Positions 8,051 to 16,595 of a stretch of DNA of 46,161 nt are shown piece by piece. The notes beneath the pieces were generated by a model. It had not been told where the DNA came from. It saw only the letters and a program-made list of their open reading frames with translations, and ran no database searches. This DNA comes from an uncultured Muribaculaceae bacterium (GTDB lineage Bacteria > Bacteroidota > Bacteroidia > Bacteroidales > Muribaculaceae): assembly GCA_934636465.1 (NCBI GenBank), contig CAKUAR010000017.1:1-46161 (forward strand), written 5' to 3'. How positions within the stretch are numbered: the stretch's first letter is position 1; each line of letters opens with the position of its first letter. Both the position numbers and the translations under genes were made by a program.

Positions 8051-9055
8051 ATGGCAAAGCCTTATTTTTCGGTAATCATACCAGTATATAACAGAATAGA
8101 CGAAGTGAACGACCTGCTTGCGAGCCTGTCGAGGCAGACGTGCAAGGACTTTGAGGTGATGATAGTGGAAGACGGCTCCACGGAGCGTTGCGGCAATGTG
8201 GTGGAAAAATATGCCGACAAGATAGATGCGCATTACTACTACAAGAGCAACGAGGGACGGAGCATAGCCCGAAACTACGGCATAGAGCACGCTTCGGGCG
8301 AGTATTTTGTGTTTTTCGACAGCGACTGCGTGATTCCGGAACAGTATTTTGAGGTGCTCAAACTCCAGTTGGCCAAAGAGCCGGTTGATTGTTTTGGCGG
8401 CCCTGACGCTGCGAGCCAGGATTTTAACGACGTGCAGAAGGCAATAAGTTTCTCGATGACGGCATTTTTGACAACTGGCGGAATAAGAGGCGGCAAGGTG
8501 CAGCTTGAGAAGTTCACGCCACGCTCGTTTAACATGGGCTATAGCCGTGCCGTGTTGGAAAAGGTGGGCGGTTTCAGGGAAATGTTCAGCGAGGACATTG
8601 ACATGAGCACACGAATCCGCAAGGCCGGTTTTAAGATAAGGCTGATAAGAGAGGCATTTGTATATCACAAGCGGCGCAACACCATGCGCTCGTTTGCACG
8701 GCAGACCTATGTGTTCGGCATGTCGCGCATCACGCTGAAATTGCTTTACCCCGACTCGCTGAAACTGGTGCATTGCTTGCCGGCCGTGTTTGTGCTGGGG
8801 TGTGTGACACTGGTCGTGCTTGCCCTGCTGTGGCACTGGTGGGCGATATTGCCGCTGGCACTATATGTGGTGATGCTCTGGGTGAGTGCGCTGGTTGAGA
8901 CCAAGAACCTGAAAGTGGCGTGTCTTGGGGTGCTGACAAGCTTCATTCAGCTTGGGTCATACGGCACTGGATTTTTGAAGGCATACGTCTGGAAGATATT
9001 GCTGCGCCACGGACGCAACATAGAGGAAGAAGTGGCTATGCGCAAAGGCAAGTAG
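8051..9055 (+). CDS. Family 2 glycosyltransferase with C-terminal membrane segments
   Basis: This 334-residue enzyme transfers a sugar from an activated donor, probably for a cell-surface polysaccharide. The GT-A fold is clear: YFSVIIPVYNRIDEV at the start, VEDGST around residue 50, GRSIARNYGIEHASGEYFVFFDSDC with the metal-binding D-x-D near residue 95, and the acceptor-side ED motif (FSEDIDMSTR). After residue 235 two hydrophobic segments (AVFVLGCVTLVVLALLW and ILPLALYVVMLWVSAL) suggest anchoring to the inner membrane. The ATG at 8051 is chosen because the domain begins there and the longer frame starts within the promoter. radC follows after 8 nt, so the two are probably cotranscribed. Donor and acceptor cannot be told. 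Confidence 0.88.
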   Translation: MAKPYFSVIIPVYNRIDEVNDLLASLSRQTCKDFEVMIVEDGSTERCGNVVEKYADKIDAHYYYKSNEGRSIARNYGIEHASGEYFVFFDSDCVIPEQYFEVLKLQLAKEPVDCFGGPDAASQDFNDVQKAISFSMTAFLTTGGIRGGKVQLEKFTPRSFNMGYSRAVLEKVGGFREMFSEDIDMSTRIRKAGFKIRLIREAFVYHKRRNTMRSFARQTYVFGMSRITLKLLYPDSLKLVHCLPAVFVLGCVTLVVLALLWHWWAILPLALYVVMLWVSALVETKNLKVACLGVLTSFIQLGSYGTGFLKAYVWKILLRHGRNIEEEVAMRKGK

Positions 9056-9063
9056 TAAAGAGA

Positions 9064-9774
9064 ATGGACGCAGAGGGAGGCATGCCTGCTTCAAGGGCAC
9101 TGAAAACACTGCTGGCGCAGGAGGACAGACCGAGAGAAAAGGCCAAGGCACGCGGCTTTGACGCACTGACCACGGCGGAGCTTATGGCAATATTGCTGGG
9201 CAGCGGCAGCCGTGGAGAGTCGGTGGTGGAGCTGTGCCAGAGGTTGCTTAGCGACTACGACAACAAGTTGTATCTGCTCGCGAGGCTGTCGATTAAAGAC
9301 TTGATGAAATATAAGGGCATAGGCGAGGTGAAGGCGGCCGAGCTGCTTGCCACGCTGGAGATAGCCAGACGCTATCAGCTTGAGAAATTTGATGAGCAGT
9401 ATCAAATCACGTCGAGTGTCAGGGCATACGAATATCTGCGGCCGCTGATGTCGCACCTCGACCATGAAGAATTGTGGATTTTGGTGCTAAACCGCGCCAA
9501 GCGCGTGACTGACCGGGTGAGGATAAGCTCTGGCGGCACATCGGCCACGGTGGGCGACGTGAAAGTGATTTTGCACGAAGCGTTGGCAAGGCTTGCCGAC
9601 GGCATAATACTTAGCCACAACCACCCAAGCGACACTGTGCGCCCGAGCGGTGCTGACAATCAGCTGACGCAGACCGTGAAAAAAGGGTGCGATGCTGTGG
9701 GCATAGCGTTTGTGGATCACATCATAGTGTGCCGTGGCGGTTACTACAGCTACAGCGACAACGGCTTGCTGTGA
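9064..9774 (+). CDS. radC: RadC/JAB-domain protein
   Basis: This 236-residue protein of the RadC (UPF0758) family has an N-terminal helix-hairpin-helix (LMKYKGIGEVKAAELLATLEIARR, about 80-103) and a C-terminal JAB metallo-domain. The metal-binding signature HNHPSD (H185, H187) with D198 and the upstream glutamate (EEL at about 135-137) is complete. The ATG at 9064 is 8 nt after the glycosyltransferase stop; the frame is open further upstream but overlaps that gene. Despite the name, a DNA repair role is not established for the family. It converges on dnaB with only about 50 nt between them. Confidence 0.92.
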   Translation: MDAEGGMPASRALKTLLAQEDRPREKAKARGFDALTTAELMAILLGSGSRGESVVELCQRLLSDYDNKLYLLARLSIKDLMKYKGIGEVKAAELLATLEIARRYQLEKFDEQYQITSSVRAYEYLRPLMSHLDHEELWILVLNRAKRVTDRVRISSGGTSATVGDVKVILHEALARLADGIILSHNHPSDTVRPSGADNQLTQTVKKGCDAVGIAFVDHIIVCRGGYYSYSDNGLL

Positions 9775-9823
9775 GCCGAGCACGCAGAGAAATGCGATAA
9801 AAATCAGATAAATTTGAGAAAAA

Positions 9824-11416
9824 TCAGAACGGAGCAGGGTCGGCCGGCGGAATGTTGATGTTGGCCGATGGCACTATCTGGTCGGCCGGCGGAACGCTGC
9901 CGGCAGGTGGAATGGAATTGTCGTCGTCGGGGCCGCCAAAGTTGGTAGTTCCGATTTTTGACTCGTAGGTCGCCGAGCTGTAATTGTATTCAGTCTCCCA
10001 GTTCTCAAATCGGGCAAGGTCTTTTGTGAAGTGCATCTTCACATCGCCCACGGCACCACTACGGTGCTTGGCTATGATGAACTCGGCAAGACCCTTGATG
10101 TTGTTGCCTTGGGCATCTACGTCGGAGTGGGTGTAGTATTCCGGGCGGTGAATGAAGCACACGATGTCGGCGTCTTGCTCAATGGCTCCAGACTCACGCA
10201 GGTCGCTAAGCTGTGGCCGCTTGCCGCGTCCGCCCTCCTCGGTGCGTGTTTCCACGCTACGGTTGAGCTGTGACAGCGCTATGATAGGAATGTTAAGCTC
10301 CTTGGCAAGCTGCTTGAGTGAACGTGATATGGTGCTGACCTCCTGCTCACGGCTGCCGAACTTCATGCCGGTGGCGTTCATGAGCTGCAAGTAGTCGATG
10401 ATGATGATTTTAACATCGTGCTCCTTGACCAGACGGCGCGCCTTGGAGCGCAGCTCGAATATTGACAGTGAGGGGGTGTCGTCAACGTAAATCTTTGACG
10501 CATACAGGGCCTTGATGCGTGTCATGAGTTTGTCCCACTCGTTTTGCGAGAGCTGGCCGCTCTTGATTTTGTCGCCTGGAATTTCGCACACGTTGCTTAT
10601 GAGACGGTTGACGAGCTGAATGTTTGACATCTCAAGCGAGAATATGGCAACAGGCTGGTTGTAGTCAACAGCCATATTCTTGGCCATGGAGAGCACAAAA
10701 GCCGTCTTACCCATGGCAGGGCGCGCGGCTATGATTATGAGGTCGCTGTTTTGCCAGCCAGAGGTCATCTTGTCGAGCTCATGATAGCCGGTTTCGAGTC
10801 CGGAAAGACCGCTGTCGCGGTTAGATGCCTCCTGGATTTTGGCTATGGCATCGTTGATGACAGGGTCGATTTGCGTGACATCGCGCTTCATGGAGCTTTT
10901 AGACAGCTCAAACAGCTTGCCCTCGGCCTCTTGCATGAGGTCATAGACGTCGATGGTCTCGTCGAAAGCCATGGTTTGAATCTTGGAACTGAAGCTGATG
11001 AGCTCGCGAGCCAGATATTTTTGCGCTATGATGTGGGCGTGATACTCAATGTTGGCAGCCGACGACACGCCAGCCGTGAGCTCGGATATGCGCAGAGGGC
11101 CACCGGCTTGCTCCAGAGTGCCGTCGTTGCGCAACTGCTCGGTGACGGTGAGCATGTCGATAGGCTTTTCCTGCACGCCAAGGTTTTGAATAGCCTCATA
11201 GACCACCTTGTTGGCAGGGTCGTAGAAACAGTCGGGCTTGAGAATGTCGTTGACAAGCGCGTAGGCGTCTTTTTCGAGCATGAGCGCGCCAAGCACGGCT
11301 TCCTCGATTTTAGTGTCCTGCGGCTGAATTTTTCCGAATTCGGAAACCAACTCCGGCTCATGCGCAGGCTTGTTGCGCCGATTGTTCTTACTTGTTTTTT
11401 CTACTTCAAATTCCAT
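9824..11416 (-). CDS. dnaB: Replicative DNA helicase DnaB
   Basis: This is the hexameric 5'-3' helicase at the replication fork. The 530-residue protein has the DnaB N-terminal domain (EEAVLGALMLEKDAYALVNDIL, about 37-140) that binds primase, a linker helix, and the RecA-like ATPase core (about 200-460) with Walker A ARPAMGKT, Walker B IIIIDYLQLM and the SQLNRSVE segment. The C-terminus carries a Pro/Ala/Asn-rich, low-complexity extension (SIPPAGSVPPADQIVPSANI) beyond the usual core, also seen in other Bacteroidales. A -7 box lies at 11454-11461. No intein is present. Confidence 0.96.
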   Translation of the reverse strand: MEFEVEKTSKNNRRNKPAHEPELVSEFGKIQPQDTKIEEAVLGALMLEKDAYALVNDILKPDCFYDPANKVVYEAIQNLGVQEKPIDMLTVTEQLRNDGTLEQAGGPLRISELTAGVSSAANIEYHAHIIAQKYLARELISFSSKIQTMAFDETIDVYDLMQEAEGKLFELSKSSMKRDVTQIDPVINDAIAKIQEASNRDSGLSGLETGYHELDKMTSGWQNSDLIIIAARPAMGKTAFVLSMAKNMAVDYNQPVAIFSLEMSNIQLVNRLISNVCEIPGDKIKSGQLSQNEWDKLMTRIKALYASKIYVDDTPSLSIFELRSKARRLVKEHDVKIIIIDYLQLMNATGMKFGSREQEVSTISRSLKQLAKELNIPIIALSQLNRSVETRTEEGGRGKRPQLSDLRESGAIEQDADIVCFIHRPEYYTHSDVDAQGNNIKGLAEFIIAKHRSGAVGDVKMHFTKDLARFENWETEYNYSSATYESKIGTTNFGGPDDDNSIPPAGSVPPADQIVPSANINIPPADPAPF

Positions 11417-11453
11417 AGCTTTGTGGCTGCTTTAATTTTAGATTTAACGACTG

Positions 11454-11461
11454 CAAAGATA
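11454..11461 (-). promoter_or_regulatory. -7 promoter box of dnaB
   Basis: On the minus strand TATCTTTG matches TAnnTTTG, 37 nt before the dnaB ATG. The -33 region shows only a CTTT-like sequence at the standard spacing. Confidence 0.5.
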
Positions 11462-11613
11462 AGCTAATACTGACTAAGACGAAAGAGAAACCGCAGTGAA
11501 GTTGTCAACAAAATGTGAACATAAGTAGGTTGCCAGACGGCTGGAAAAACAGGGTGCGCACGGCTGGCGCGCGGTGTGACGCGTTGATGGCTCGGCATTA
11601 AGCAAAAAATCTG

Positions 11614-11621
11614 TAAATTTG
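11614..11621 (+). promoter_or_regulatory. -7 promoter box of the GH3 gene
   Basis: TAAATTTG matches TAnnTTTG and lies about 67 nt before the first ATG of the GH3 gene. No clear -33 box is seen. Confidence 0.5.
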
Positions 11622-11688
11622 CATTTGTTGACGGCGGCTGCGGCTGTCAAAGCGAAAGAATAAGGAATTTGTTAAAACAAAAACAGAT

Positions 11689-14229
11689 ATGTTCAGAATG
11701 AAAAACAAAATTTTATTGGCGATTGCGATTGGCATTGCGTCGGTGACAGGAGTCTCGGCACAATTCAATGCGACGCGTGAAGCCAAAATTCAAGCTGTGC
11801 TCAACAAGCTCACGCTTGAGGAGAAAGTGGCGCTGTGCGCAGGTGACAACGGTTCGTTTATGGGTATTCCACGCCTCGGAATACCGAGTGTGGGCTTGAC
11901 CGACGGTCCGCGCGGCCCTCACGGAGGCCCTGCCAACGGCGGCGGAGGCTCCACTGGCTTCTCGTGCGGTGTGGGACAGGCCTCGACATGGAATCCAGAA
12001 CTGCTGCACAAAATGGGTGTGGTGATGGGTGAAGAAACACACAACTATGGCAACGGTGTGCTGCTCGGCCCGGCGTGCAACATATTGCGTGACCCGCTGG
12101 GAGGCCGCTTCTTTGAGTATTACACCGAGGACCCGTATCTCAACAGCGTAATCACAGCAGAGATTGTGAAAGGTATTCAGAGCCAGAATGTGGCGGTTAT
12201 GCTCAAGCACTATGCCTGCAACAACCGTGAGAACAACCGCAACAACTATTACTCGGTGGTTGACGACCGCACGCTCAACGAGATATATCTGCCGGCATTT
12301 AAGGCAGCTGTGGAGAAAGGCCACGCATGGGGATTCATGACGTCGGCCAACGGTGTGAACTATGAGTTTGTGAGCGACAGCCGCAAACTGCAAACCGACA
12401 TATTGAAAAACAAGTGGGGCTTTGACGGTGTGCTGATTACCGACTGGCTGCAGACGCGCTCAACCGAGAAGGCTGCCTTTGCTGGCCTTGACATATCAAT
12501 GCCAGGCGGAAAAAGATGCGGTTTCGGTGACGCCCTGCTTTCCGCTGTTAAAAAAGGAACTGTGAGCGAGCAGACGATTAATGACAAGGCTCTGCGCATA
12601 CTCCGCCTATATGACCGCATAGGCTGGCTCGACGCCAAAGACGGCAAGGTGGACGTGGTGGGCAACAGCAAGCGCAACACTCCGGAGCACATAGCCGTGG
12701 CAAAGCAAGTGGGCGAGGAAGGCATTGTGCTGCTGAAAAATCAGGGCAACTTGTTGCCGCTCGACCCCAAGAAGGTGAAAAATGTGCTGGTGACCGGTCC
12801 GAACGCCGAGTATAAGAACTGCGCATGGGCAATGGGCGGAAGTAGCTGGATATTGTCGCCCTACGAGACAACGGTGCTCGACGGTGTGAAAAAAGCTTTT
12901 GGCGATGCCAAGGTGACATACGTCAACTCAAATGAACTGGGCGGATTTCAACCAGTTCCGACCGATGTGCTGAAAGCTGGTGACAACGGTGAAAAGGGCA
13001 TCAAAGCACGCTACTATGTGAAAGGCAAGAACGACCCGGCAAAGACCACTATGGTTAAGGAACTGAACTACATGTGGGAGATGAGGTCGCCCGACGAGTC
13101 GATAAGCGTAGATGACTGGCGTGAGTCGCGCTACGAGGCCACTATAATTCCACCGGCTGACGGAAAATACACATTCCGCTTCACAGTGGGCGGTGGAAAC
13201 CTGCTTGTGTTCAACGGTGAGTGGGGCGGCGCCCCAATGGCTGTGGCCAACTCTGCCAACGGCGTGGCTACACAAGCCACTGGCAGTGTGGACATGAAGA
13301 AAGGCGTGCCCTACACGCTGTGCATGATATATGGCAAGACAAGCGGTGACGCTTCGCTTCGCCTGGAGTGGGAAACACCAAAGTCGGACAACAACACCGG
13401 AAGCTGGAAGAAACTTGATAAACTGGCAAAGAAGGCCGATGTGGTGCTCTATGTGGCAGGACTTGACATGAACCAGGACACTGAAGGCCGCGACAGGCTT
13501 AACCTGACATTCCCGACACTTCAGGAAAAGACAATCAACCACTTGGCAAAAATCAACAAGAAAACGATTGTGACGCTTGTGAACGGCTCGCCTCTGGAGC
13601 TTGGAGGCATAATCAACAATGTGCCGGCTCTGGTGGAAGCATGGTATCCTGGCATGGAAGGCGGTTCGGCTGTGGCCGACGTGCTCACAGGCAAAGCCAA
13701 CCCTTCGGGCCGTTTGACTATATCATGGCCAAAGAAGCTGGAGGACGTGCCAGCGCAAAAGCTCGGCTATGAGGACAACGACGTGATTTTGTTTACTGAC
13801 AGCCTTATGGTGGGTTATCGCTATTACGACACCAAGAATGTGAAGCCGCAGTTCCCGTTTGGCTACGGACTGAGCTACTCCACGTTTGATTACAGCAACC
13901 TGACCCTGGTGAAAGGCGACGGCGACAATGTGTCGGGCCGCGTGACGGTGAAAAATACTGGCAAACGCGACGGCAAAGAAGTGGTGCAAGTGTATGTGCG
14001 TCCGGTTAACCCGTCGGTGTTCCGCCCGGCACACGAACTGAAATTCTTCAAGAAGGTGGAAATACCAGCCGGCAAGAGCGTTGATGTGGAGTTTGAACTT
14101 GACAAAGACGCGTTCTCTTACTACGACACCTCGATTGGCGACTGGAAGGTGGATAAATGTAGCTATGAGATAGAGGTGTGCCGCAACAGTGCCGATGTGG
14201 TGCTGAAGCAGCCAGTGAGCCTGAAATGA
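11689..14229 (+). CDS. Secreted GH3 beta-glycosidase with PA14 domain
   Basis: It hydrolyses terminal beta-linked sugars, most likely beta-glucosides, in the periplasm or outside the cell. Order of domains: signal peptide (ILLAIAIGIASVTGVSA; the ATG at 11698 is an equally good start), GH3 N-terminal barrel (about 30-310) with KHYACNNRE and the catalytic nucleophile D252 in GVLITDW, GH3 C-terminal sandwich interrupted by a PA14 domain (about 436-565), then TEGRDRLNL where E599 is the expected acid/base, and a fibronectin III-like domain (about 735-835). The PA14 insertion before the acid/base residue is a known GH3 arrangement that often shapes substrate specificity. A strong terminator follows at 14272-14307. 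Exact substrate is not predictable. Confidence 0.92.
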   Translation: MFRMKNKILLAIAIGIASVTGVSAQFNATREAKIQAVLNKLTLEEKVALCAGDNGSFMGIPRLGIPSVGLTDGPRGPHGGPANGGGGSTGFSCGVGQASTWNPELLHKMGVVMGEETHNYGNGVLLGPACNILRDPLGGRFFEYYTEDPYLNSVITAEIVKGIQSQNVAVMLKHYACNNRENNRNNYYSVVDDRTLNEIYLPAFKAAVEKGHAWGFMTSANGVNYEFVSDSRKLQTDILKNKWGFDGVLITDWLQTRSTEKAAFAGLDISMPGGKRCGFGDALLSAVKKGTVSEQTINDKALRILRLYDRIGWLDAKDGKVDVVGNSKRNTPEHIAVAKQVGEEGIVLLKNQGNLLPLDPKKVKNVLVTGPNAEYKNCAWAMGGSSWILSPYETTVLDGVKKAFGDAKVTYVNSNELGGFQPVPTDVLKAGDNGEKGIKARYYVKGKNDPAKTTMVKELNYMWEMRSPDESISVDDWRESRYEATIIPPADGKYTFRFTVGGGNLLVFNGEWGGAPMAVANSANGVATQATGSVDMKKGVPYTLCMIYGKTSGDASLRLEWETPKSDNNTGSWKKLDKLAKKADVVLYVAGLDMNQDTEGRDRLNLTFPTLQEKTINHLAKINKKTIVTLVNGSPLELGGIINNVPALVEAWYPGMEGGSAVADVLTGKANPSGRLTISWPKKLEDVPAQKLGYEDNDVILFTDSLMVGYRYYDTKNVKPQFPFGYGLSYSTFDYSNLTLVKGDGDNVSGRVTVKNTGKRDGKEVVQVYVRPVNPSVFRPAHELKFFKKVEIPAGKSVDVEFELDKDAFSYYDTSIGDWKVDKCSYEIEVCRNSADVVLKQPVSLK

Positions 14230-14271
14230 TGCTCCGCCCCGCAGAAGGGGTGAAACAATAGCGATAAAAAT

Positions 14272-14307
14272 AACAAGCGGTTTCCGAATTTTCGGAAACC
14301 GCTTGTT
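14272..14307. terminator. Strong bidirectional terminator between GH3 and efp
   Basis: A perfect 17-bp stem (14272-14288 with 14291-14307, core AAGCGGTTTCCGAA) and 2-nt centre is followed by TTTT on the plus strand and preceded by an A-rich tract. It separates the convergent GH3 and efp genes. Confidence 0.9.
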
Positions 14308-14338
14308 TTAGCTTAATATGACTCGTTAAGTAGTGAGA

Positions 14339-14902
14339 TTAACGAACACGGCCAACGTAGGAACCGTCGCGAGTGTCAACCTCGATAGTCTCGTTGTTCT
14401 CAATGAACAAAGGCACACGAACTGTGGCGCCAGTCTCAACAGTGGCTGGTTTGAGAGTGTTGGTGGCAGTGTCGCCCTTGATGCCAGGCTCGGTGTAAGT
14501 GATTTTGAGCTTGGTCTTGATTGGCATTTCAGCATAGAGCACAGAGTTGGTTGATGCGTCAGAAACCACGTCAACGATGTCGCCTTCTTTCATGAAGTCA
14601 GAGCCAGAGATAGATGCTTTGGCAATAGGAATTTGCTCGTAGTTCTCCTGGTTCATGAAGATGCAGTCGTCGCCGTCGGCATAGAGATACTGATAAGGAC
14701 GGTGCTCAACACGCACGTCCTCAAGTTTCTCGCCGATGTTGAAGCGGCGCTCCAAAACGCGGCCGTCAACCACGTCTTTGAGTTTTGTGCGCATAAAGGT
14801 GTTGCCTTTGCCTGGTTTAACATGAAGGAAGTCGATGCAGAAATAAAGTCTGCCGTCCATGCGGATACAAGTTCCAATCTTAATGTCTTGAGCGTTAATC
14901 AT
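14339..14902 (-). CDS. efp: Elongation factor P
   Basis: It relieves ribosome stalling at polyproline stretches. The 187-residue, three-domain protein has the family's usual length. The KOW-like N-terminal domain ends in the loop HVKPGKGNTF, with K32 at the position that is modified in other bacteria. The central and C-terminal OB domains include GDIVDVV and the C-terminal signature ending in IEVDTRDGSYVGRVR. It is divergent from rpmH, each with a full promoter, a pairing seen in other Bacteroidales. No modification genes (epmA/B, earP, ymfI) are in the window. Confidence 0.96.
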   Translation of the reverse strand: MINAQDIKIGTCIRMDGRLYFCIDFLHVKPGKGNTFMRTKLKDVVDGRVLERRFNIGEKLEDVRVEHRPYQYLYADGDDCIFMNQENYEQIPIAKASISGSDFMKEGDIVDVVSDASTNSVLYAEMPIKTKLKITYTEPGIKGDTATNTLKPATVETGATVRVPLFIENNETIEVDTRDGSYVGRVR

Positions 14903-14957
14903 ACTTTATTTATCTAAATATTATAATTTAAAATCGTAACTATTTCTAAAACAAGTG

Positions 14958-14989
14958 CAAAATTAATTGAAATGGCGAAAATTTGCAAA
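14958..14989 (-). promoter_or_regulatory. Promoter of efp
   Basis: On the minus strand TTTG (14986-14989), a 20-nt spacer and TAATTTTG (14958-14965) match the Bacteroidetes consensus fully. It is divergent from the rpmH promoter. Confidence 0.75.
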
Positions 14990-15017
14990 AAGAAAGGAGT
15001 AAAAAATAAGCGGTGGC

Positions 15018-15048
15018 TTGTTTAATTGTAAAAAAGTGAGTAATTTTG
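15018..15048 (+). promoter_or_regulatory. Promoter of rpmH
   Basis: TTG (15018-15020), a 20-nt spacer and TAATTTTG (15041-15048) give the consensus pattern, about 38 nt before the rpmH ATG. Confidence 0.75.
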
Positions 15049-15086
15049 CAAACTGAAAATAAGAAAATAATAAAAAAGAAATAAAG

Positions 15087-15239
15087 ATGAAAAGAACATT
15101 CCAACCATCGAACAGAAGAAAAGCCAACAAGCATGGCTTCCGTCATCGTATGCAAACAGCTGATGGCCGCAAGGTATTAGCTCGTCGTCGTCAAAAAGGC
15201 CGTTACAGCCTTAGCGTGAGCGACAGCGTATATAAATGA
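15087..15239 (+). CDS. rpmH: Large ribosomal subunit protein bL34
   Basis: This 50-residue protein of the 50S subunit is recognised by its near-invariant opening [19 protein letters not shown], then [19 protein letters not shown]. It is very basic, as expected for an rRNA-binding protein. The C-terminal tail [11 protein letters not shown] is the slightly extended form found in Bacteroidales. It has its own promoter (15018-15048) and a terminator 60 nt after the stop. rnpA and the dnaA/oriC group, its neighbours in many other phyla, are not here. Confidence 0.97.
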   Translation: MKRTFQPSNRRKANKHGFRHRMQTADGRKVLARRRQKGRYSLSVSDSVYK

Positions 15240-15300
15240 TTAGACAAGTGACGGACTGAACGGTCCGACATGAGATGCTTTCTTTTGCACAAAAGTATAA

Positions 15301-15332
15301 GCCGTTGTAGCAACTGCTGCAGCGGCTCTTTT
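15301..15332 (+). terminator. Intrinsic terminator of rpmH
   Basis: An 11-bp stem with two wobble pairs (GCCGTTGTAGC with GCTGCAGCGGC, loop AACT) is followed by TCTTTT. It ends the rpmH transcript and marks the left edge of the AT-rich restriction-modification block. Confidence 0.8.
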
Positions 15333-15360
15333 GGCGTTTAGGTTGTGCCAGCTACAACAA

Positions 15361-15396
15361 AATAATATTAGATATAAAAATAATATTAGATATAAA
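15361..15396. repeat. Tandem 18-bp direct repeat, two copies
   Basis: The unit AATAATATTAGATATAAA occurs twice in direct succession at 15361-15378 and 15379-15396, in the AT-rich leader upstream of the restriction gene. Confidence 0.9.
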
Positions 15397-15415
15397 AACA
15401 GTAGTACATGTCAAT

Positions 15416-15538
15416 ATGATACCAAACCAAATGAAAAATACACCAGGAATCCACATGATTTGGAAATTTATTTCCACTAAAAATCTACCGAACTATAAAA
15501 ACTTCATAGGAGAAAAGAACTATGAAATAAAATTATAA
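15416..15538 (+). CDS. Possible small ORF (40 aa) upstream of the restriction gene
   Basis: An ATG frame encodes a 40-residue lysine- and asparagine-rich peptide (MIPNQMKNTPGIHMIWKF at the start, EKNYEIKL at the end). There is no helix-turn-helix pattern, so it is not a recognisable controller (C) protein of the restriction system. No promoter or ribosome site stands out. It may be a chance frame in AT-rich DNA. Confidence 0.2.
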   Translation: MIPNQMKNTPGIHMIWKFISTKNLPNYKNFIGEKNYEIKL

Positions 15539-15559
15539 ATTTTGCATGCAAAATTTATA
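15534..15559. promoter_or_regulatory. Perfect 26-bp palindrome upstream of the restriction gene
   Basis: A perfect palindrome centred on TTTTGCATGCAAAA spans 15534-15559, 74 nt before the restriction gene ATG and 16 nt before its candidate promoter. It has no T-run typical of a terminator. Such symmetry suits a dimeric regulator or a hairpin; the function is inferred. Confidence 0.55.
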
Positions 15560-15574
15560 TAGTTAATTGTATTG

Positions 15575-15610
15575 TTTTGATTAAATTCTGCTGAATATTC
15601 AGTACCTTTA
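15575..15610 (+). promoter_or_regulatory. Candidate promoter and operator of the restriction-modification operon
   Basis: TTTTG (15575-15579) is followed after 23 nt by TACCTTTA (15603-15610), a near match to TAnnTTTG, 23 nt before the ATG at 15633. The perfect palindrome CTGAATATTCAG (15591-15602) sits between the two boxes and touches the -7 element, a good operator position. Confidence 0.45.
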
Positions 15611-15632
15611 CTCTTAGAAACAGAAGAAAAAT

Positions 15633-16595
15633 ATGGCTATGTATAATAATTGCATTAGATGCGCACAAGATTTAATTACAACTCATGAACAAACAAGAGC
15701 TGGATTTATAGAAGCAGCATTAGAGAAAAATCGCAAAGCATTACCATATATTGAAGATGCTAAAACTCTTAAATTTTATGCCTCTAGAGCAAAAACACCT
15801 ATGGATTTACTTGATATACCAAACATCCGACAAGGTCTGCTTACTGCCTCCGGATTGTCAGACAAATCGTTGAAATACTTTGATGATTCTGACAAATTGG
15901 AGGCTATAAAAAAGATGATAGAGGAATTTTTATTACCTGCTGGTCGTGGATTTGTAGATGAATTGATATATCGCTATTTGTTAATTCGAGGTGATTCTCT
16001 TGGTGGCTCTATGCGTAATTTAGTTGGCACAATAGCAGAAATAAAACTTAAAAGAAAGATTTTTTCTGTATTATCGATGCTACAAATATCCTTTAACATC
16101 TTATCCAAAAGGAACAAGAATAGCAATAGGTGGACTGGTCTTACCTACGAAGACGCATTTTCTATTGCAGACGAAATATGTGCAATTAGTTGGTCTGTAA
16201 ATGAAATTGACAAAGTTCTGTTTTTTAATACAACAATTCCTCTCGTAAGGAATAATGTAGACATTTGTTTGTATAAAGGGACACCTACGACTTTTGATTC
16301 TGGCAAGATTGTTCATTCTGACGAAGATGCCATTATGTTTGGAGAATTAAAAGGCGGAATCGATCCGGCAGGAGCCGATGAACACTGGAAGACTGGTAAC
16401 ACTGCGCTTGCAAGGATAAGGACTGCTTTTAAGGAGTATAATATTAAAACATCCTTTGTTGGTGCTGCCATAGAAAAGAAAATGGCTGAAGAAATATTCT
16501 TACAGTTGGAAAGTGGCACATTATCCAATGCCGCAAATTTAACATACAACGAACATCTAACGAATTATTGTGAATGGCTTGTAAAACTTCAATAA
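15633..16595 (+). CDS. Type II restriction endonuclease, BsoBI/AvaI-like
   Basis: This 320-residue enzyme cleaves unmodified DNA. The segments LIRGDSLGGSMRNLVG (117-132) and FGELKGGIDPAGADEHWKT (236-254) are hallmarks of the BsoBI/AvaI family. D210, E238 and K240 form a PD-(D/E)xK site with the same Asp-to-Glu spacing (28) as the catalytic D212, E240 and K242 recalled for BsoBI. If it keeps the family specificity it recognises CYCGRG, but that is untested. The methylase gene overlaps its end by 22 nt. Two ATGs (15633 and 15639) can serve as start. The gene is strongly AT-rich compared with the surrounding chromosome, which points to recent acquisition. Confidence 0.82.
   Translation: MAMYNNCIRCAQDLITTHEQTRAGFIEAALEKNRKALPYIEDAKTLKFYASRAKTPMDLLDIPNIRQGLLTASGLSDKSLKYFDDSDKLEAIKKMIEEFLLPAGRGFVDELIYRYLLIRGDSLGGSMRNLVGTIAEIKLKRKIFSVLSMLQISFNILSKRNKNSNRWTGLTYEDAFSIADEICAISWSVNEIDKVLFFNTTIPLVRNNVDICLYKGTPTTFDSGKIVHSDEDAIMFGELKGGIDPAGADEHWKTGNTALARIRTAFKEYNIKTSFVGAAIEKKMAEEIFLQLESGTLSNAANLTYNEHLTNYCEWLVKLQ

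Noticed and set aside
8030..8836. 268-codon open frame on the minus strand over the glycosyltransferase
   Set aside because: It is a shadow of the GT2 gene, whose motifs and promoter are clear; the antisense product is His- and Ala-rich without recognisable domains.
11713..12393. 226-codon antisense frame over the GH3 gene
   Set aside because: Shadow of the GH3 catalytic domain caused by codon bias; no promoter.
15087..15239. L34 being a fragment
   Set aside because: At 50 residues it is the full normal length with conserved start and end, with its own promoter and terminator.
15416..15538. Controller (C) protein gene for the restriction system
   Set aside because: The only small frame upstream has no helix-turn-helix pattern and is too short for the usual 75-80 residue controller.
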